A DNA stretch of 64,000 nt from Paralvinella palmiformis (lineage: Eukaryota; Annelida; Polychaeta; Terebellida; Alvinellidae): assembly GCA_025642065.1 (NCBI GenBank), contig JAODUP010001053.1:124001-188000 (forward strand). The letters are read 5' to 3'. Shown piece after piece: positions 31,691 to 42,565 of this stretch (position 1 is its first letter; each line of letters opens with the position of its first letter). Both the position numbers and the translations under genes were made by a program. The notes under the pieces were generated by a model. It was not told where the DNA came from. It ran no database searches and saw only the letters and a list, made by a program, of their open reading frames with translations.

Positions 31691-31870
31691 ATTGACGAAT
31701 CAGTGAGTGAGTGAATGAGTGAATGAGTGAGTGAGTGAGTGAGTGAGTGAGTGAGAGGAGCGAGCGAGTGAGTGAGTGAGTGAGTGAGTGAGTGAGTGAG
31801 TCAGTCAGTCAGTCAGTCAGTCAGTCAGTCAGTCAGTCAGTCGGTCAGTCAGTCAGTGAGTCAGTGAGAA
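31689..31870. repeat. (GTGA)n shading into (GTCA)n
   Basis: Tetranucleotide tract that switches from GTGA to GTCA near 31800, continuing directly from the SINE-like element. Confidence 0.95.
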
Positions 31871-31952
31871 CCTCTGTCTTTGAAAGAGTCATATGACGAT
31901 GGCAGACCCAAGTTTCTGGAACAGGAGGCCAGCTGTTAATGGTCTATAGTAC

Positions 31953-31956
<4 letters not shown>

Positions 31957-32012
<56 letters not shown>

Positions 32013-32073
32013 GGGTGACTGTACATCGGCCTTAAATAGCTCATGGTATAGTACTGGATTAAATCATTATTGC

Positions 32074-32109
<36 letters not shown>

Positions 32110-32291
32110 CAACCCCCATAGAAACAAAATTAACGACGACGGAACACCATCAAGTTGTTTATTAATTATTGATCTGTTTGTTGTTAACTTTTTTGTTTGT
32201 TTTCCAAAAATCAATTTACTTCTGAGAAGAGTTAATGTGTCAAATATTACGTCATTAGCTAGATGTTAGTTATATGTCATGGGGGCGCGTA

Positions 32292-32325
<34 letters not shown>

Positions 32326-32512
32326 CGTGTGCGTGCGTGCGTGCGTGTGCACATGTGTGATTATACCTCTCAGACTTCAAATATACTTGTCTCTCTGTCT
32401 GTCAACCAACCTCCATCTGCGTTTCCACTGACTGTTCCCCCCCCCCCGTCTGTCTGTCTGTCTGTCTGTTCCACCCCAGTATGTCTGTCTGTCTGTCTGT
32501 CTGTCTGTCAGC
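31957..32512. repeat. AT, ATT, AT and GTCT microsatellites
   Basis: AT 31957-32010, ATT 32070-32106, AT 32296-32325 and CTGT/GTCT 32449-32510, separated by short unique segments. Confidence 0.9.
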
Positions 32513-32816
32513 GTGGACACAACCATATCCCGTCATCTCGATGTCCACAAGACCCGCCCTAGTTATCGTCAGTTTATTATTGTGGTCTCTCTATTATCGG
32601 CCAGTAAACAGAATGACAACAATAACAGTACTTTAGTCCACTTATATATATATATATATGATCGTCATCAGTGAGGTCATTCTTACTCATTATATGTGTG
32701 GGTGGGTGGGTGGTGGTGGTGGATTGGGGGGGGGGGGTGTTCGAGATCCAATAACTATCATTGTTTTCATTGGTGTTTATGACCGCATGGCTTCTGCGCA
32801 GGATCTTTGTCTCTTT

Positions 32817-32915
32817 GATTATGATGATGATGATGATGATGATGATGACCATGATGATGATGATGATGATGATGACCATGATGATGATGATAATGACAGT
32901 GATGATGATCATATA
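32817..32915. repeat. (GAT)n tract
   Basis: GAT units with occasional GACCAT and GATAAT interruptions. Confidence 0.95.
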
Positions 32916-32970
32916 TAAATTTTTTATTAAGCCTATAACTGACCATTGTCTAAACAGTGATGCCCGCTTT

Positions 32971-33322
32971 GCTTTGTATTTCGGGAAGAGTCCCCAGGCT
33001 GTTGCTTATTCGGCACAGCCTCTATGTTGGAGTGGTTGAGAAACCTTCGAGCCCCCCCCCCCACCACCACTCACAGGGGAGCAGTACGGAAAGATGGAGA
33101 CGAAATATCCCGAGGCTGATCACTGCCAGAATGTTTTACGTCCTCATGGGGTTTTAACGTCACCCTATATTTTTAATAATTCAGTGGAGATGGTCAGCCA
33201 CCCACGATGTTGTGAGCCGAGAAATTAATCTTTGGAAACGTTTCGACCTCTTGCTGGAATCGTACCTGTGACCCTTGGCACCATGTGCCGGGTGTTTAAC
33301 CGCTAGGCCACCGGAGTTCGCT
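32971..33322 (-). repeat. SINE family C copy 1
   Basis: About 350-bp element with a partner at 58225-58580. Read on the minus strand it starts with a tRNA-like head (CGGTGGCCTAGCGGTTAA, then GGTACGATTCC in place of the B box). It ends near CCGAATAAGCAACAGCC and GAAATACAAAGC. Confidence 0.85.
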
Positions 33323-33779
33323 CACTAAAGTGATATCTCAGTCTATCTTTTACACGAGATGGGATAATGACCCCGTGCATAGAGAATGGCTTCATCGCCG
33401 ACGCATAACGGATCCATATCTCGCATCATAACGTTCGACTCCGGACAAAACATGAAAATAAGGATTTATTTATAAAACACGTTATTACGGTGTCATCAAA
33501 ACTCTATCCGGCCCCTTCTCCATCATCCCCCACTTAAGACCCAGGCTTGTTTGACTATTTTGTTTTCATTCAGTGATTGATTGAAAACAAAAATGATTCT
33601 CTCTCTCTGTCTCTCTCTCTGTGTGTGCGTACATACGTGCGCGCGCGCGCACGGCGCGCGCGTGTGTCAAGGAGTTAAAAATGATATATCTTTGTGCTTT
33701 TAGTTGTGTAACTTTTCTTGTTGCTAGAAAATGTTAATTTAAATTAACAAATATAATGAGGCCTTTGCAACGTGTGTCT

Positions 33780-33905
33780 GAGTGAGTGAGTGAGTGAGTG
33801 AGTGAGTGAGTGAGTGAGTGAGTGAGTCCGTCCGTCCGTCCGTCCGTCCGTCCGTCCGTCCGTCCGTCCGTCCGTCCGTCCGTCCGTCCGTCAGTCAGTC
33901 TGTCT
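33780..33905. repeat. (GTGA)n switching to (GTCC)n
   Basis: GAGT units to about 33828, then about 16 CCGT units, then CAGT units. Confidence 0.95.
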
Positions 33906-34685
33906 GTAGTTCGTACCCCCCCCCACTACTAAAAGACTCTATTGTCTCTACAAGTTAATAACCACAATTCCCCTCACGTGTCATATTTGTGTTGTTGTCC
34001 TTGTCATTCCCGGATGTCAGCTGTCTAGCATGTCACTTCCGGTCGTCAGGATTTACCACATACAGCGCTAGGTAACAGGTTATTATCGTTTACATGTTTC
34101 TTCTGTGTGTTTTCGCGCAAGTACGCGTATGAGATTGACGGGTAGAGTTCAGGTAGAGGATGACTGTTTGTGTATTGATGCCGTTATGTTGATACAATCC
34201 TAGTCTTATGTATATAATAGGTAGGTATGGGGGGGGGGGAATCCCACCAATAATCCCCATTTTAAGGGGGTGTCCGTGCCCATCCCTTCTTCAATTACGC
34301 CCTTGCCCATCTTATCTTGATCTACGTCCTTGCTGGTGGTTATTTGTATGTGGCAAAAAATGCCTGCTTGTTTCTGGTGCATGAAGGTGGTCGAGGTATT
34401 ATACGATACGAGAGGAGGAGCCACTAGCTAATACCCACGTCTAATAAATTGATGGGTGTTTACATCAAAAATGACATAACACGGTACAAGTACGGTACTT
34501 GTGCTTTCTTAGTTCTCCCCCCCACACACACACACACTCGCCTTGATTTCGCATTCATGATTAACGAGAGGGATTTTTTGGACAATACGTTCTTTGTATG
34601 AAAAATCCAATATCTGGATACAGTCCCCCAGCTAAATCATTCGGATGTTGTATTCACCGCAACAGCACCTTTTCACCTACTATCA

Positions 34686-34697
34686 ACACGCACACAC

Positions 34698-34734
<37 letters not shown>

Positions 34735-34990
34735 GAGAGAGAGCGGGAGGGGAGACAGACACACAGACATACACAGAGAGAGAGGGGGGGGTTGAGATAG
34801 ACAACATCATCACCAAACTAATCCTATAACCTAATCAAGATGTGGTCATAATCAACATTTCATTGTCAGACTAGAACTGTACCAAACTAATGTAATATAC
34901 AGCTTTCTGAATGGTGTACAAGGTCAGCCGACAACACCATCAAGGTCATCTCAGTTCACTCATCCCATATACCACTAGACAACCACTAGC

Positions 34991-35027
<37 letters not shown>

Positions 35028-35037
35028 ACACACACAT

Positions 35038-35128
<91 letters not shown>

Positions 35129-35195
35129 TAATATACTCTGTACGTGGTGTGTGTGTGTGTTGTATGTATGTATGTGTGTGTGCGTGTGTGTGTGT

Positions 35196-35248
<53 letters not shown>

Positions 35249-35250
35249 CT
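34686..35250. repeat. Compound CA, AT, GA and GT microsatellites
   Basis: AT/GA block 34705-34790, CA/AT alternation 34991-35122, GT/AT alternation 35145-35250. Short CA and GT blocks flank AT tracts symmetrically. Confidence 0.92.
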
Positions 35251-35745
35251 AAAACACTGGAAAGTAGCTACTTAAGACGATGACGAAGCCTTATAAACTT
35301 GTTTTCCCCTCCAATTGCTCGCCTTGAAACCGGATTTGTCTTTCTTTCACAAAGAAACATCGTTCATCAATAATGACCGACAGTCTGTCAATCATTCAAA
35401 TCCTACAATACAGAATAGACTCTTGGGGGATCTGTTGTTGATATTTAAGTTCAGAATTCGTCGTCTTTTATGGTAAAGACACCTTAAATAACTTTTATGG
35501 TAAGTTTCTGGTGTCTTTTTGAAAAGAAAATTCTCCGTGCTCTTTAAATGTTTTCACATATTTTATGCATATATTACGTTTAATTCACCATTTCATCCTT
35601 TCGACAAAAATAAAACTCCGTCGACCTTATTATATTTGTTTACGCACGTAACCGTAGTTTCACAATACGTCATCATCACGTGATACTTAACATCGTAAAG
35701 TCGAAATAAAACGTTGTAAATTCGCTTCTAGGACAGCCGTTTAGC

Positions 35746-35761
35746 TAATGAATATTCATTA
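35746..35761. promoter_or_regulatory. 16-bp perfect palindrome TAATGAATATTCATTA
   Basis: Perfect inverted repeat with core ATGAATATTCAT, in a microsatellite-free stretch (35270-36300). The core resembles octamer-type palindromes bound by POU dimers. It recurs at 40673-40684. Confidence 0.35.
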
Positions 35762-36328
35762 ACCACGTTGGCGGATCTAACAAAAAACCCTTCGAAACCG
35801 CCACAATTCTGATATAATACGAGAACTACAGACTAATATTGACATTAAAATATCTGAGATAATTATACTTTCCTGATGTTTGATTTAATATCGTTCGCAA
35901 AAATTTTGATTTTATTGTTATGAAATTCGACTTCCATTACGACAGCCGTAGCCTCGCAGCTTGGGCCGTCTCGAATGACGAAAGCGGACCAACACCTCCC
36001 CCCCCCCGTCCGCCCCGACAAATAATCCAATGTAATCGACAAATAACAAACAAACAAAATGCTATGTTTAACGCGATGAATATTACGCGAAACTGCTACA
36101 AGAATTTGTTTGTGTGAATCCAGAAAATGTGTAAATTTAACAAACAAATACTCCTCCAGGGTAAGTTCATTGTGTACGGAAGTGGTCTAGTATTGACAAA
36201 TCTGACCAAATTCGTCTAGTTCAATCAAAGACTGAATTTTATTATTTTGCAGTCTGCGAAGAAAGACATAGAGACGAAACATGCCCTCTGATATACGGAC
36301 AACACGAATGATTATTGTCAACATAAGC

Positions 36329-36373
<45 letters not shown>

Positions 36374-36670
36374 GCTGAAACATTAGACGGATAACATGCG
36401 ATTTAAAAATAAATATTAATGACGTCATTTGTCCGTTAACAGACTCGGGGAGGCGATGTGCATCGAAGCGTGTAATTTTCCTATTTTTAAGCGCCTCATT
36501 TCGTTTGTTGACTGCCGACAGAGACTCGTTGGTGTATCCTGATCCGGAACGAGGTGCTATCATCTCCCAAATGGCATCCTTCTCTGGACGGCTGGGGTAT
36601 GGATCGCGCAGCGTTTTGAGCCAGTCAATGAGTGCTGTTCACCACGTCGTCTGGATCATTCTTATATGGT

Positions 36671-36788
36671 TGAGTGAGTGAGTGAGTGAGTGAGTGAGTG
36701 AGTGAGTGAGTGAGTGAGTGAGTGAGTGAGTGAGTGAGTGAGTGAGTGAGTGAGTGAGTGAGTGAGTGAGTGAGTGAGTGAGTGAGTG
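36671..36788. repeat. (GAGT)n tract
   Basis: About 29 uninterrupted GAGT units. Confidence 0.97.
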
Positions 36789-37021
36789 TTTTGTTTACCT
36801 TTGCCAACGGTCACACCTGGGGTATATGGCCCTTAGAGAAATGAGAGATAAGATCCAATAAATACGGGTACTGATGGGGTACGATCCCCAATCCGGAAGT
36901 CTGTAATTTGCGCCACAGCAGACGGGAAAGACGGGGGGAGGGTGCGTTCTTCTACGTTGCTTGGATCCAGAATATTCGTGAATCTGGATACAACGAGACC
37001 ACTGATAGCCGAATTCCACAC

Positions 37022-37023
37022 AC

Positions 37024-37091
<68 letters not shown>

Positions 37092-37192
37092 GACGCCGAT
37101 CTGAAAGAAACCGACAACAGCTACGACCGCGACTCGAACCTGCCGCAGTCGCCGCAACGACAGAGCAATCCAGCACTCTACCAACTAAATCA
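37022..37192 (-). repeat. AT tract and tRNA-like SINE head at the 3' end of the Hsp20-like gene
   Basis: An AT tract (37029-37090) follows a tRNA-like segment. On the minus strand the latter reads TTTAGTTGGTAGAGTGCTGG (A box) and CAGGTTCGAGTCGCGG (B box), starting two bases after the stop codon at 37194. The cloverleaf stems do not close cleanly, so a SINE head is more likely than a tRNA gene. Confidence 0.6.
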
Positions 37193-37193
37193 A

Positions 37194-38120
37194 TCACCAG
37201 ACTGTCTCCCGAGAGTACTCCCTCACTCTGAACGCTTTGTCGTCAACCGACTGTGACCGGGTGATAGAGTCGTGACTCTTGGCGCGACGGAATCCCAACT
37301 TCCGGCAAACCGCCTTCCAGAACGGCCGGCCTTCCGCTTTTGATTGGAGCACGCTGTAGGAGAGGCTGCGCCGGCGCGCCAGGCAGCCCTTCGTCCTTCC
37401 GGTGACGACCAACGATTCGCGGGCGGCGTCCTGCGCAAACATCAGCGAGTTCTCGTCGACAAATATCGGCAGCTCGACGACACCCTGGTAACTTGGCACG
37501 CTGACCCGGTGTCGGCGGTCCTGGATCGACGGGCTGCGATCCAGAACTATCTCAAGTTCGTGGCCCCGGATGTATATTACCAGGTCGCCGGGAGGCAGCT
37601 GTCGGAGCGAGAGTTCGGCCGAGAAGTGGCCGTCTTGGAGAGATCGGAGCACAAGAGACGACGAGAAGTTGTGATCCGGTTGGTCGAGTACGTCGCCGTC
37701 GTCACGCGACCAACTCCGCCGATCCGACGACTTCCGGTTCCGGCAGTAGCGTCCAATCGTTATCCGTCTCGTCGGGCGATCGGCTGCGGCTGTTTCCTCG
37801 CCTGTTACGTGGTCGTACTGGACTTCCGGTGGGACGATCGGCACGACGAATTCGCGCTCCGAGGCGTCGGTGAAAGATCTGCGCAGGTAGCGACCGAACT
37901 GCGACAGGTCGTCGCGCATCCGGATGATACTGCGCCGCCAAACCGAGCGCTCACGCGGCAGCGCGCTTCGGCGGCAGGCAACCGGAAGTTCCGGCGTCGA
38001 TTGGCAGAGCGCCGGCCGCGTCATGTCGGCCGGACACAGCGAAGTCAAGTGATTGACGCGTAACAGCGTGTCGACGCTTTTAGAGAGCCGCTGCTTCGGT
38101 GGCGCCATCTGTGATTCCAT
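37194..38120 (-). CDS. Divergent alpha-crystallin/Hsp20-like domain protein
   Basis: Single large exon, 308 residues from the ATG at 38118-38120, which has a strong start context (GAAATGG). The central region (about 162-243) follows the small-heat-shock-protein domain pattern: DGHFSAELSLRQLPPGDL, then IRGHELEIVLDR, then VVELPIFVDENSLM and ESLVVTG. This matches the order of strands around the FxPxEL, GxxLxV and LPxxVDxxxL signatures. Flanks are rich in Arg and Ser with RxxS-type sites (RLSKS, RRSFTD, RRRSLS, RSQSVD), unlike the short tails of classical small Hsps. No terminal IxI motif is visible. A chaperone or scaffold role is inferred. A consensus acceptor (actatcaacag) ends at 38130, so at least one upstream exon, probably untranslated, lies at higher coordinates. 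Confidence 0.6.
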   Translation of the reverse strand: MESQMAPPKQRLSKSVDTLLRVNHLTSLCPADMTRPALCQSTPELPVACRRSALPRERSVWRRSIIRMRDDLSQFGRYLRRSFTDASEREFVVPIVPPEVQYDHVTGEETAAADRPTRRITIGRYCRNRKSSDRRSWSRDDGDVLDQPDHNFSSSLVLRSLQDGHFSAELSLRQLPPGDLVIYIRGHELEIVLDRSPSIQDRRHRVSVPSYQGVVELPIFVDENSLMFAQDAARESLVVTGRTKGCLARRRSLSYSVLQSKAEGRPFWKAVCRKLGFRRAKSHDSITRSQSVDDKAFRVREYSRETVW

Positions 38121-38188
38121 TTCCGCCACCTGTTGATAGTAAACAGAGACACGTTTCTAATGATAGCTCTAATTACAGTCAATTAAGT

Positions 38189-38243
<55 letters not shown>

Positions 38244-38317
38244 GCAAACATTAACAGATGATTATCTAATACTCACAAACACTGGCAGAAAAATATACCC
38301 TCACACACAGCACGCAC

Positions 38318-38355
<38 letters not shown>

Positions 38356-38372
38356 CACACATGCAGAGAGAG

Positions 38373-38406
<34 letters not shown>
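38189..38406. repeat. AT, CA and GA microsatellites
   Basis: AT 38189-38239, CA about 38300-38354 and GA 38365-38406, just upstream of the Hsp20-like exon on its strand. Confidence 0.95.
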
Positions 38407-38409
<3 letters not shown>

Positions 38410-38559
38410 GTACCGTTAATAGGCACACCGTTTATCGTACCGCATTGACCCTTTTATATACAACTGCTATATCTCAAACGACACCACATCCCACGATGGC
38501 TCTTCACCTGTGCTCGTAAAACGATCTTCATCTTACAAAGCCGGGATGAATGCAACCGA

Positions 38560-38790
38560 ATGAAGACACCCCTTTTGTTGTCACGTCGTCAAGGTGACTC
38601 GGCGCATAGGCGGCCATATTGTATTTCTGCACCGCACTCGATCACGGACGAGCCTCAGCATTTATGAAATAATGAAGCGCCAAACCGGACTGATCTAATG
38701 GGATTAGAGCAGTAATGGTGCCGCTTTATAATGGCATTATACTTATGGATGACGTCTGCTTGGAAAACAACAGATCTAATTTAAAGGGCC
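38560..38790. promoter_or_regulatory. Repeat-poor candidate regulatory block
   Basis: Microsatellite-free segment with GGCCATATTG, GGGATTAGAG (bicoid/Otx-type GGATTA core) and TATAATGGCATTATA, a near palindrome. It lies upstream of the Hsp20-like exon on that gene's strand. Motif evidence only. Confidence 0.25.
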
Positions 38791-39007
38791 CTAAGGTTCG
38801 CCTTTTTCTACAAAATCGGCGACCTTTTGGGGCTTCTTTGGTGGAGAATGTTGTTTTGGGTGGGAATACTAGCAGAATTAATGAACATTAATGGGGGGGG
38901 GGGCATTTTAGGTTCATTCCCCCCCCCCAAAGGGAATGAATATAAAATATGCCAAAACCTGTTTTAAATACGCCCCCCCCCCCTATTTTTAAATTTGGAA
39001 ACATTGA

Positions 39008-39275
39008 ATGGCCGAAATGGCATTTATTTTACGTGGTGTAGCTACCTGAAATGAGAAAGACTGATATGGTCCGTAATTTACAACTTCCCCACGGGGACTA
39101 ATTCTAAATAAATTTAGACTTTACAATTCGGTGAAGAAAACCTTGCCAGTTGTCTGGTTGGATGAAAACCTCCTCCTACTATAGTGTAACGGCCTGGGTT
39201 CGAACCTCCGACTTCCGGCACAGCATGACCATGAGTAAGAAAGTCCCACGCTCTTACCCACTAGGCCGAAGAGGC
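39008..39275 (-). repeat. SINE family B copy
   Basis: Reverse copy: GGCCGAAATGGC at one end, core TAAATTTAG, GTTCGAACCTCC region, and the A-box side CTCTTACCCACTAGGCC. Confidence 0.88.
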
Positions 39276-39880
39276 GATGATAAAATGACGTCACTCGGTC
39301 ACCGTTAGGCGTTTTTAGTCCAGTTTGGTGCTGTACGCTTCGTAAAACGTGATCATCACGTTTCAAAACTAATGCCCATCTAGATGTTGATCACGAATAT
39401 GTATTTTTCTATAACACGTCAGCACCAGTCACGGTGCAGCACAATGTTCTCACTCTGAGTAGAAATGGAGTATTTTCATTTTACGGATTAGAGAAAAATG
39501 AGTTGCGAGCATTTCTCCAATACGGCAAATGGGACGATTTATGACTGTTTCGGGGACTACTGAGTTGAATATATGGATCGGCTGCCGGGTATCGCACACC
39601 AGATGTCGCAACCGGATGGCGCAGCCATATTTATATGGAATCAGAGCCGCATAATCTTATAAACTGTCCTATTACGCCCCATATCCATTAATTCGAAACG
39701 AGGATACACATTTCAAAAACCAAAAAATATATATATAATACAATACGGCGTTCGTACAACGTGCTGAACTAGTTTGACGATTGTCCATTTCGTGATATGG
39801 ACAACAATAACTTTTAGAGAATAGTCTACTGACTCGCCACTTACTGGCCACTCCACTAACAAACGGGGGGAGGGGTGTGT

Positions 39881-39976
39881 GCCTCCGAGGTCTACCACCT
39901 TTGGAGGTTGCTCGGCTCATTTAGGCTACCACGTGCACAAAAGTTGTCGTAAACATCAGTCATCATCATCATCATC
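39881..39976 (+). repeat. SINE family A copy with internal deletion
   Basis: Head GCCTCCGAGGTCTA joins directly to CCTTTGGAGGTTGCTCGGC; about 85 bp of the middle is missing. The (ATC)n tail runs straight into the next SINE. Confidence 0.85.
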
Positions 39977-40238
39977 CTCTATGGCCTAGTGCGTAAGAGC
40001 GTGAGACTTTCTCACTCGGTCGGGGGTTCGAATCCCGGCCGTGAAACTATAGTAGGAGTTTTTCATCCAAACAGACAACTTGCAATGTTTTCTCCGCCAA
40101 ATATGCCATTTATTCTAAATTCAAAATTTATTTAGAATTAGTCGCCGTGGTGAAACAGTAAATTACAGACCACGTGCGTCTCCCCCATTTGAGGTAGCTA
40201 AGCCACGTGAAATAACTACCATTTCAGCCATTATTATA
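39977..40238 (+). repeat. SINE family B copy, best preserved head
   Basis: The clearest tRNA-like head of the family: TGGCCTAGTGCGTAAGAGCG (A box) and GGGGTTCGAATCCCGGCC (B box), followed by the family core and tail ATTTCAGCCATTATTATAA. Confidence 0.9.
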
Positions 40239-40666
40239 ATAAACGGTCACGGTTCATTATTACCAACTCGTTCCGTGACGGGACGGATAACATAGAAGAA
40301 AAAAATTCGTGGGACTTCATCAGTTCGATGGTACCCCAATACCGGTCAACAATGAGTTGGTCTGGATCCGTCATCTCCTATTTACGAATTCCGGGAAGCG
40401 CCTCCGTCAAATGTCCGATATTAGATTTATCCCAGGTTCATGGCTATACAGCGATATCTACAAGGCGGCGTCCCCATTACGCTACGTTGTTGTTACGAAG
40501 GTTGTCTCGTGTTTATGCGTCATGATTTCTAAAGTTGCTAGAACGTAGAAGGGATTTTTTGCTCAGTGTGTTTTCCCTTTTTCACGTGAACACATTTTGT
40601 ATACCGTGACCATCATAGATGTAAAGTGAAATAAATCTGGCCGTTTTAGAGCGATCCTCCCAGGGA

Positions 40667-40685
40667 TGACTCATGAATATTCATG
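40667..40685. promoter_or_regulatory. AP-1-like site overlapping palindrome CATGAATATTCATG
   Basis: TGACTCA (40667-40673) overlaps a 14-bp perfect palindrome (40672-40685) sharing the 12-base core of 35746-35761. Confidence 0.3.
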
Positions 40686-41028
40686 TATTTATGGCACATC
40701 AGCCCATTCCCTCGCTCGGTATACAGAGAGAGGGGGTGGAGTGAGAGAGAGATGGTGATGATGATGATGATGATGACCAATTTATCATTTAACCAGGTTA
40801 AGTGAATGGAATGTGTATCCAGTTAAGACCCGAATCACTTGACAATGTTATAAATTAATTGCGGCATCCATTTCATTACGTTTGTTTAATGTGATGTGTT
40901 ATTCCGGTACCAGAAGGAAACTGTAAACACAGAGAAACACTTGTTATGTGTATTCGGTGTTAGAGAACAAAGCGTCCATGGTAACACGATTGACAACAGG
41001 TCCGTACTGATTGAGCTTAATGACAGAC

Positions 41029-41250
41029 AGACAGACAGACAGACAGACAGAAAGAAAGACAGACGCGCGCGCGCGCACGCACACACACACCACCACCACC
41101 ATCACTACTACTACTACTAATACTACTAATACTACTGCTGCTACTACTACTACTACTATTACTATTACTACAACAACAACAACAACTACTACTACTACTA
41201 CTACTAATAATAATAATAATAATAATAATAACAATAATAATAATAATCAA
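41029..41250. repeat. Compound GACA, CA, ACT and AAT repeats
   Basis: Tetra- and dinucleotide units followed by long ACT/AAT trinucleotide tracts. Confidence 0.95.
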
Positions 41251-41619
41251 ACTAATGCACATTAAACGAATCATAAAAAGCCATTTTCAGCTTCATAAAT
41301 ATATTAAAGTTAATAAAGCAGAAAGTTGTTAATTTTATTGTTATCTGGCCACATCTGTGCACGTGGTCTCCGGAACGAAACACCCTTCACACCTAGCTAT
41401 AAAGGGACTCGAACCTCGACGCTGGGGGGGGGGGTCGCGTGTGCAAACGCGCTATTAGTCAAACCATGGTGATGTCACCGATAAAATTATTAAGATTAAA
41501 ACAACTAAATAAAAACTGCATCACGATTTATGATCCTCTGAGCCAGTGCCTCTTCGAACAGCGTTAGCAGGGATAGTACATACGGGTCTCGGCTTAATCG
41601 GGGGCAATTCAAATCTTCA

Positions 41620-41890
41620 GCCTTTGCTGTTGTTGTCGTTGCTGTTGTAGTGATTGTTATTGTTGAGTGGCTGTAGTTGTAGTGTTGTAATTGTCTTGTT
41701 GTTGTCTTGTTGTAGTGGTTGTTTTTGTGTTGTCATAGTAGTTGTTCTGTTGTGTTGTTGTTGTCGTGTTGTTGTGTTGTTGTTGTTGTTGTGGTTGTTA
41801 TGTTTGATGTGGTTGTGGTGTTGTTATTGTCTTTTTGTGTTTTTGTAGGAGGTTGTGGTGTTGTTATAGTAGTTGTTGTGTTGTTGACAG
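41620..41890. repeat. Degenerate GTT-rich low-complexity block
   Basis: TTGTTG and GTAGTT units; open frames read only Val/Cys/Leu runs. Confidence 0.9.
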
Positions 41891-42059
41891 CCGTATATCG
41901 TATTATATTGATTTTAGCCGTTATTTACCATCAGAGATAAACCGATCTCAGGCTGGCCGTTGAAGGGATTCGTTCGATTTTGACGCCCAGCCTGTCGTAA
42001 TATCTGATATCTCGTGGTTCGATTGATACCTTTATCAACACAGATGTTGTCATATAGGA

Positions 42060-42190
42060 CGGGATGTGTCTGAAGATTGTCACATTTGGCAGAATACCTG
42101 TACCGAGGCGATGGTCACATCTGGCAGAATGCGTCTACAACTGGCCACATCTGATATAATACCTGTACTAAAGGGGTGATAATAGGTCGA
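42060..42190. repeat. Degenerate about 40-bp tandem repeat
   Basis: Three copies of TCACATCTGGCAGAATACCT-like units. Confidence 0.6.
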
Positions 42191-42404
42191 AATGTTTACA
42201 TCTGAGAAGTGACAGCGAGTTGGCGGGTACAAAGTTAATGTTTATATTTGATAACCTTGACAAGTCACGTCTAGATCATTTATATTAAACCAACAGATGA
42301 TATTCCCAAATCCCCACATACATATTCTTTGCCAATTTTTGCGTATTTAAATCTATCTATGTACATAAATGTAGTAAGCTGTCTTTTTATCAACAGGTGT
42401 CAAT

Positions 42405-42444
42405 CTATTTATCTATCTGTCTGTCTGTCTGTCTCTCTGTTTAT

Positions 42445-42538
<94 letters not shown>

Positions 42539-42565
42539 TTATCTGTCTATCTATATATCTATATA
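42405..42565. repeat. (CTAT)n, (CTGT)n and (AT)n tract
   Basis: About 14 CTAT units then about 26 AT units with CTGT edges. Confidence 0.95.

Noticed and set aside
37095..37192. tRNA gene on the minus strand
   Set aside because: Promoter boxes present, but acceptor and T stems do not pair cleanly and an AT tract replaces the 3' end.
37344..38063. 239-codon plus-strand open frame
   Set aside because: It is antisense to the Hsp20-like exon and arises from that exon's GC-rich codon use. No domain or start context supports it.
38121..38129. Start of the Hsp20-like protein at the GTG at 38127-38129
   Set aside because: The GTG directly follows a splice acceptor; the ATG nine bases later has a strong start context.
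39978..40050. tRNA gene
   Set aside because: A and B boxes are good but the sequence continues into the SINE B body present in other copies, so it is a SINE head.
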